From an uncultured Lachnospiraceae bacterium (lineage in GTDB: Bacteria > Bacillota > Clostridia > Lachnospirales > Lachnospiraceae), in the NCBI GenBank assembly GCA_902782625.1, contig CACZNZ010000297.1, forward strand, positions 1-10,639: a DNA stretch of 10,639 nt, given 5' to 3'. Made by a program: the position numbers and the translations under genes. This document shows positions 7,647 to 10,639 of the stretch, one piece after another. A model generated the notes under the pieces. The model was not told where the DNA came from. It made no database searches and saw only the letters and a program-made list of their open reading frames with translations. Each line of letters starts with the position of its first letter. Within the stretch, counting starts at the first letter, position 1.

Positions 7647-8501
7647 ATGAGCGCATATAAAACAGCGATACTTATGGATTCGTGCGGGGATCTCCCCATT
7701 GATGTTCGCGAATCTTTCCATATCTACACTCTGCCAGTGCATATCATATATCCTGAAGGAGACTATCTGGACGGGGTAAATATCGATCCTATGATGATTT
7801 ATGAGCGATTCCCGGAAGAAATCCCGAAGACTTCTACTCCATCACCACAGGAGGCGATAGAGCTATTTGAAAAAATCCGCGATGACGGTTATGAGAATGT
7901 CATTGCCATCTGCATCTCCAACCGTCTCAGTTCCACGGTGAACACCATCCGAATGGCATCGGAGGAGGTTCCGGAACTTCGCTGCTTTGTCTTTGACACC
8001 CTCAACATTGATATCGGCAGTGGAATATTTGCGTATTGGGTAGGAACAAAAATAAAAGAAGGAATGGCTTTTGAGGAAATCTGTGAAAAACTAGAGGAGA
8101 AACGATCAGATTCGCACCTGATGTTTTATATGGATACCTTGAAATACCTGATTGCTGGAGGAAGAATCGGAAGAGTGGCCGGCATGATCGGAGAAAAACT
8201 CAAACTGAAACCGATCATTTCCTGTGACAAGGAAGGTGTTTACTACACCGTCGCCAAAATCCGCGGCAGGAAACCAGGGATGAAAAAGCTGCTTGACCTT
8301 CTGGCTAAATACGCGGACGGGCACAGATGCTGGATTGTGATCGGAAACGGGAATGCTGCAAAAGAAGCGGAAGAGTTTCGTCAGATGGTGGAAGAAAGGA
8401 TTCCTCACGGCAAGATTCTGTTCATGCACCAGATTGTAGCCTCGATGGCCAATCACACCGGCCCCGGACTCATCGGTCTTGAAGTATTCGTAGATCCGTA
8501 A
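7647..8501 (+). CDS. DegV family fatty-acid-binding protein (FakB-like)
   Basis: 284 residues, the usual DegV length. DegV/FakB proteins hold a fatty acid in a buried pocket and, where FakA is present, present it for phosphorylation so exogenous fatty acids enter phospholipid synthesis. Visible family marks are the N-terminal MDSCGDLP strand and loop, TSTPSP at 62-67, the ISNRLSST block around 90-97, the LKYLIAGGRIGR helix-turn in the middle, and HTGPG at 270-274 near the C-terminus, which lies at the lipid head-group end of the pocket in known structures. There is no signal peptide, so it is cytoplasmic. The start has GGAG (7637-7640) 6 nt upstream. The gene is a single transcription unit, divergent from the GH32 operon and closed by a terminator. 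No fakA kinase gene is in the window, so its role in a Fak system is inferred from family only, and the lipid specificity is unknown. Confidence 0.93.
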   Translation: MSAYKTAILMDSCGDLPIDVRESFHIYTLPVHIIYPEGDYLDGVNIDPMMIYERFPEEIPKTSTPSPQEAIELFEKIRDDGYENVIAICISNRLSSTVNTIRMASEEVPELRCFVFDTLNIDIGSGIFAYWVGTKIKEGMAFEEICEKLEEKRSDSHLMFYMDTLKYLIAGGRIGRVAGMIGEKLKLKPIISCDKEGVYYTVAKIRGRKPGMKKLLDLLAKYADGHRCWIVIGNGNAAKEAEEFRQMVEERIPHGKILFMHQIVASMANHTGPGLIGLEVFVDP

Positions 8502-8521
8502 AAAAAATAAAAGAAGATAAA

Positions 8522-8562
8522 AAAATGATGGAAGATCACGGCCGGTAATCTTCCATCATTTT
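8522..8562. terminator. Long-stem terminator after degV, probably bidirectional
   Basis: A perfect 15-bp stem (8522-8536 with 8548-8562) surrounds an 11-nt loop. On the plus strand the stem ends in TTTT and only a short T tract follows. On the minus strand the stem is followed by a long T-rich tail (complement of the A-rich stretch 8502-8525), so it should also stop transcription coming from the right. It lies 20 nt after the degV stop. Confidence 0.8.
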
Positions 8563-8788
8563 CACAGGGATTTATAAGAAGCTTAGTACAGGATTCTCAA
8601 TATACATTGTTCATCCTTTGCTCTTTAATACGCTATTATCATATCACAGACACAAAAGAGACACAAGTTAAATAAGCATAAACATTCTCTTCTGTATTTT
8701 ATGTATATTTTATATTATTTATATTTATTTATTTTTTAAGTTTTTGTTCTTCCTTTTTACCTGCATCTTAAATCGCAGGAATTCTTTA
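8563..8788. other. AT-rich gene-free stretch upstream of the DUF5067 gene
   Basis: No plausible reading frame was found on either strand; the longest ATG-initiated ones seen are about a dozen codons without ribosome sites. Positions about 8691-8745 are almost purely A/T. Two copies of AGACACAA (8648-8655 and 8659-8666) repeat with an 11-bp period, about one helical turn. A weak 5-bp hairpin, CCTGC/GCAGG (8760-8764 with 8775-8779), lies near the right end. No convincing RNA gene was recognised. Confidence 0.5.
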
Positions 8789-8817
8789 TTGAATTATAAA
8801 TGATAATAAGTTATAAT
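8789..8817 (+). promoter_or_regulatory. Sigma-A promoter of the DUF5067 gene
   Basis: TTGAAT (8789-8794), 17-nt spacer, perfect TATAAT (8812-8817), placing the start near 8824 and leaving a leader of about 24 nt. A strong purine-rich ribosome site, GGAAGGGG (8833-8840), sits 7 nt before the ATG at 8848. The very AT-rich DNA just upstream could act as an UP-like element, which is inference. Confidence 0.7.
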
Positions 8818-8847
8818 AAGGAATGATAAAAAGGAAGGGGTGTTTCC

Positions 8848-9558
8848 ATGCGAGCTGATAAGAAAATTATAGTTGCAACCATCACCTGCGTGATTGTTGC
8901 ATTAGCCAGCTGGGGTTTTGCTTTAATTAGCACCCTTTTTTTCGACGGTGATTCAACCTCTGCACCTGTTGCAACTGAGGTCGCCAGTGAGGCAACTACT
9001 TCAGTGCAGAATGATTCCTTTTATGAACATGGGTTAATCGAGACTGATGATTTTTCTATTCAGATTACCGGATATAAGATCATCAATCCCGGTGAAGAAG
9101 GAAACAAATACGAATCCATGCCGGTAATCGGGTTCTGGTATGACGTTACCAACAACAGTGGAAGAGAAATCAGTGCTTCCAGTGCATGGATCTACTGTAT
9201 CCGGGCAATTCAGGATAACGATCCGTCCAGAGTCAATGAACTGAACATGGCTTCTTCTCCAGATTCTCGTTATATTGATACACAATCAGAAAATATCAAA
9301 ACAGGAGGGACTGTAAGCAATGCCGTTGCCTATACGTTGACCGACACCACTACTCCGGTGACCTTGAAAGCAACCGATGGTATTGTCGGCGATGAGATAG
9401 GTGAAAGGACGTTTGAACTAAGAGGCGTCCGGCAACAGCCTGCAGCAACACAAGCTACACCGGCGCAAACTACCGGGGCTCCACAGCCCGAACAGTTTAC
9501 CCAGGCTACACAAGCTACCCAGGCTACGCAGTCCACACAAACCACACAAACACAGTAG
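8848..9558 (+). CDS. Membrane-anchored DUF5067 protein with Gln/Thr-rich tail
   Basis: 236 residues. Lys5-Lys6 precede one hydrophobic segment (about 7-32) that should anchor the protein with the rest outside; there is no lipobox cysteine, so it is not a typical lipoprotein. A low-complexity Ser/Thr/Ala linker (about 34-57) leads to a beta-rich domain (about 63-190) with the features I associate with DUF5067: DDFSIQITGYKI, PVIGFWYDVTNNSG, AIQDNDP and the GGTVSNAVAYTL strand. These immunoglobulin-like domains occur in secreted Firmicute proteins of unknown function. The C-terminus (about 196-236) is Gln/Thr/Ala-rich and ends in six near-identical QAT-like triplets, with no LPXTG sorting signal. 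The gene has its own promoter and is followed by a strong terminator, then a two-component system. A role in envelope sensing, or as a target of that system, is only suggested by proximity. Confidence 0.85.
   Translation: MRADKKIIVATITCVIVALASWGFALISTLFFDGDSTSAPVATEVASEATTSVQNDSFYEHGLIETDDFSIQITGYKIINPGEEGNKYESMPVIGFWYDVTNNSGREISASSAWIYCIRAIQDNDPSRVNELNMASSPDSRYIDTQSENIKTGGTVSNAVAYTLTDTTTPVTLKATDGIVGDEIGERTFELRGVRQQPAATQATPAQTTGAPQPEQFTQATQATQATQSTQTTQTQ
9502..9555 (+). repeat. Six 9-bp tandem units encoding QAT-type triplets
   Basis: Six successive 9-bp units of the form CARGCTACN, decaying toward the end (CAGTCCACA, CAAACCACA, CAAACACAG), encode QAT QAT QAT QST QTT QTQ, the last 18 residues of the DUF5067 protein. 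The first three units are nearly identical at DNA level, consistent with slippage-driven expansion. Unit length is a whole number of codons, so copy-number change would lengthen or shorten the tail without a frameshift. Confidence 0.75.
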
Positions 9559-9564
9559 CCAGAT

Positions 9565-9591
9565 AAAAGACCGATGTTTCATCGGTCTTTT
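9565..9591 (+). terminator. Strong intrinsic terminator between DUF5067 gene and response regulator
   Basis: A perfect 12-bp stem (9565-9576 with 9580-9591) closes a 3-nt loop; the core GACCGATG/CATCGGTC is followed by TTTT. It begins 6 nt after the DUF5067 stop and ends 21 nt before the response-regulator ATG. No room remains for a promoter after it, so downstream genes depend on read-through or on a promoter inside the DUF5067 coding region. Confidence 0.85.
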
Positions 9592-9612
9592 CAATATATT
9601 CGGAGTATTATA

Positions 9613-10356
9613 ATGATTTTTAAAATTGCCATTCTTGATGATCTGAAAGAAGACCGGATGCGTCTGGTACAAGATATCAAATCATACTTTGCTGATGATC
9701 CTGAAGTGAATCTGTCCATGAATAGTTATGCAACCAGCAAGACATTTCTGGAAAAATATGAACCGGACTCTTATCAGCTTGTTTTTCTTGATATCTGTAT
9801 GGAAGAGCCAAACGGAATCGAAGTCGCCAGAAAGCTTCGGGAAATCGACACCAAAGTGTTGATCGTTTTTCTTACCACATCGAAGGAATATGCTTTCGAT
9901 GCATTTCCGGTGCATCCTTTCGATTACCTTATAAAACCCTACGTTACTGAGACGTTACATCATCTCCTTGGAGAAGTGCTGCGTGTGCTATCTTCCACTG
10001 ACGAAAGAGAGATTACGCTTCGCGTCTCCCGAGGCACTTACAGTGTACCGGTACGTAATATCATCTCCGTTATCTCACAAGGGCATTCTGTGGAAGTGAG
10101 AACGACCAGCAAGCATTTGATCCGCTGTCTGATGACATTTGCCACAGTAGAAGAAATGTTGAAAAAAGAGGCCCGTTTTTTACGGTGCAATCGTGGAATT
10201 CTCATTAATATGGATCATGTCCTTTCCCTGGGAAAAGACGCTTTTAAGATGATAGATGGCTCCAGCTTCAGCATGCGTGTGAGAAAACGTTCCGAGCTAG
10301 TTTCCCTGTTTTCACAATATCAGCTTTCCCGAATGAAAAGGAGGGTGGAATCATGA
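9613..10356 (+). CDS. LytTR-family response regulator (AgrA/LytR type)
   Basis: 247 residues from the ATG at 9613, chosen because GGAG (9602-9605) lies 7 nt upstream; an in-frame ATG at 9574 falls inside the terminator stem and lacks a ribosome site. The N-terminal receiver domain (about 1-125) has the acidic pair Asp9-Asp10, phospho-acceptor Asp60 in LVFLDICM, Thr88, and Lys108 in the LIKP turn, so it should be phosphorylatable. Residues about 133-237 form a LytTR DNA-binding domain (EITLRVSRGTYSVPV, FLRCNRGILINMDHV). Such regulators work with GHKL sensor kinases and bind paired direct repeats upstream of targets, often controlling peptide signalling, envelope or bacteriocin genes. The stop overlaps the start of the next gene (ATGA), matching a regulator-kinase pair. 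No signal-peptide precursor gene like agrD is visible nearby. Target genes are unknown; the DUF5067 gene is the nearest candidate. Confidence 0.93.
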   Translation: MIFKIAILDDLKEDRMRLVQDIKSYFADDPEVNLSMNSYATSKTFLEKYEPDSYQLVFLDICMEEPNGIEVARKLREIDTKVLIVFLTTSKEYAFDAFPVHPFDYLIKPYVTETLHHLLGEVLRVLSSTDEREITLRVSRGTYSVPVRNIISVISQGHSVEVRTTSKHLIRCLMTFATVEEMLKKEARFLRCNRGILINMDHVLSLGKDAFKMIDGSSFSMRVRKRSELVSLFSQYQLSRMKRRVES

Positions 10357-10639
10357 CCCAGCTTATCTTGCGTTATTGTTTGGAACTGGCTATTGTAATT
10401 CCGGCAGCGGTGTTTGCTCTCCTACCGGTTTCAAAGTATCTGAAATCTCTTTCTACCGGTTTTTTTATCTTTGTCGGCGGAGTGCTTTTCCTCTTGATCA
10501 TTCCCGGCGGGTATTTTTGTGCCATGTATGGGCTTGACAGCAATTATCTCATCATTCCGTGTATGATACCTTTCTTTCTGTTTTACCATCTTTCCCTGGA
10601 TCTTTCCGTCAGCAAAAAGCTGTTCTGCTTTTTTAATGC
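10353..10639 (+). CDS. Multipass membrane protein, probable sensor histidine kinase (N-terminal part)
   Basis: The frame is open from the ATG at 10353 to the window edge (95 codons). A strong AGGAGGG ribosome site (10339-10345) lies 7 nt upstream, and the ATG overlaps the stop of the response regulator. The visible part has at least three hydrophobic segments, about residues 4-26, 36-58 and 64-80, with short polar loops. This fits the polytopic sensor half of AgrC/LytS-like kinases paired with LytTR regulators. The catalytic GHKL domain would lie outside the window, so kinase identity is inferred from position and membrane topology. A transporter or other membrane protein is less likely but not excluded. 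Confidence 0.75.
   Translation, partial: MTQLILRYCLELAIVIPAAVFALLPVSKYLKSLSTGFFIFVGGVLFLLIIPGGYFCAMYGLDSNYLIIPCMIPFFLFYHLSLDLSVSKKLFCFFN

Noticed and set aside
8760..8779. Small hairpin CCTGC/GCAGG upstream of the DUF5067 promoter
   Set aside because: Only 5 bp of stem with a 10-nt loop and no T tract; too weak to call a terminator or riboswitch.
8665..8815. Three AAGTT-containing segments as LytTR binding repeats
   Set aside because: They do not fit the LytTR half-site consensus well and are not spaced as paired repeats; AT-rich chance matches are likely.
9574..9612. Upstream ATG at 9574 as start of the response regulator
   Set aside because: It sits inside the terminator stem without a ribosome site, whereas the ATG at 9613 has GGAG 7 nt upstream and begins directly with the receiver-domain strand.

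Overview
The window looks like chromosomal DNA from a gut-type clostridial Firmicute, most likely Lachnospiraceae. This is inferred from moderate GC content, strong GGAGG-type ribosome sites, sigma-A promoters with 17-bp spacers, and a DegV protein, a DUF5067 protein and a LytTR two-component system close together. No insertion sequence, tRNA, rRNA, CRISPR array or phage gene was seen.

Left part (1-7438, minus strand): one tightly packed operon read right to left from a promoter near 7491-7519. Its order is a ScrB-like GH32 sucrose-6-phosphate hydrolase, a Cof-type HAD phosphatase, a second GH32 beta-fructofuranosidase, a large protein with a PEP-synthase-like ATP-grasp domain but no phosphohistidine or PEP-binding domain, and a helical HEAT-like protein that runs off the left edge. 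Gaps are 9 bp, -4 bp, 5 bp and -4 bp, so the genes are almost certainly co-transcribed and partly translationally coupled. The first three genes form a plausible sucrose/fructan and sugar-phosphate module. The last two have no obvious place in sucrose catabolism and are the most interesting part of the window.

Middle (7439-7646): a divergent regulatory region. It drives the operon leftward and a DegV/FakB-like fatty-acid-binding protein gene rightward. It holds six copies of the pentamer ATAGC/GCTAT, which overlap the -10 of each promoter. degV is followed by a 15-bp-stem terminator.

Right part (8563-10639, plus strand): an AT-rich gene-free stretch leads to a good promoter and a membrane-anchored DUF5067 protein with a Gln/Thr repeat tail. 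A strong 12-bp-stem terminator follows. Then come a LytTR-family response regulator and, overlapping it by ATGA, the start of a multipass membrane protein that is probably its sensor kinase, cut by the window edge.
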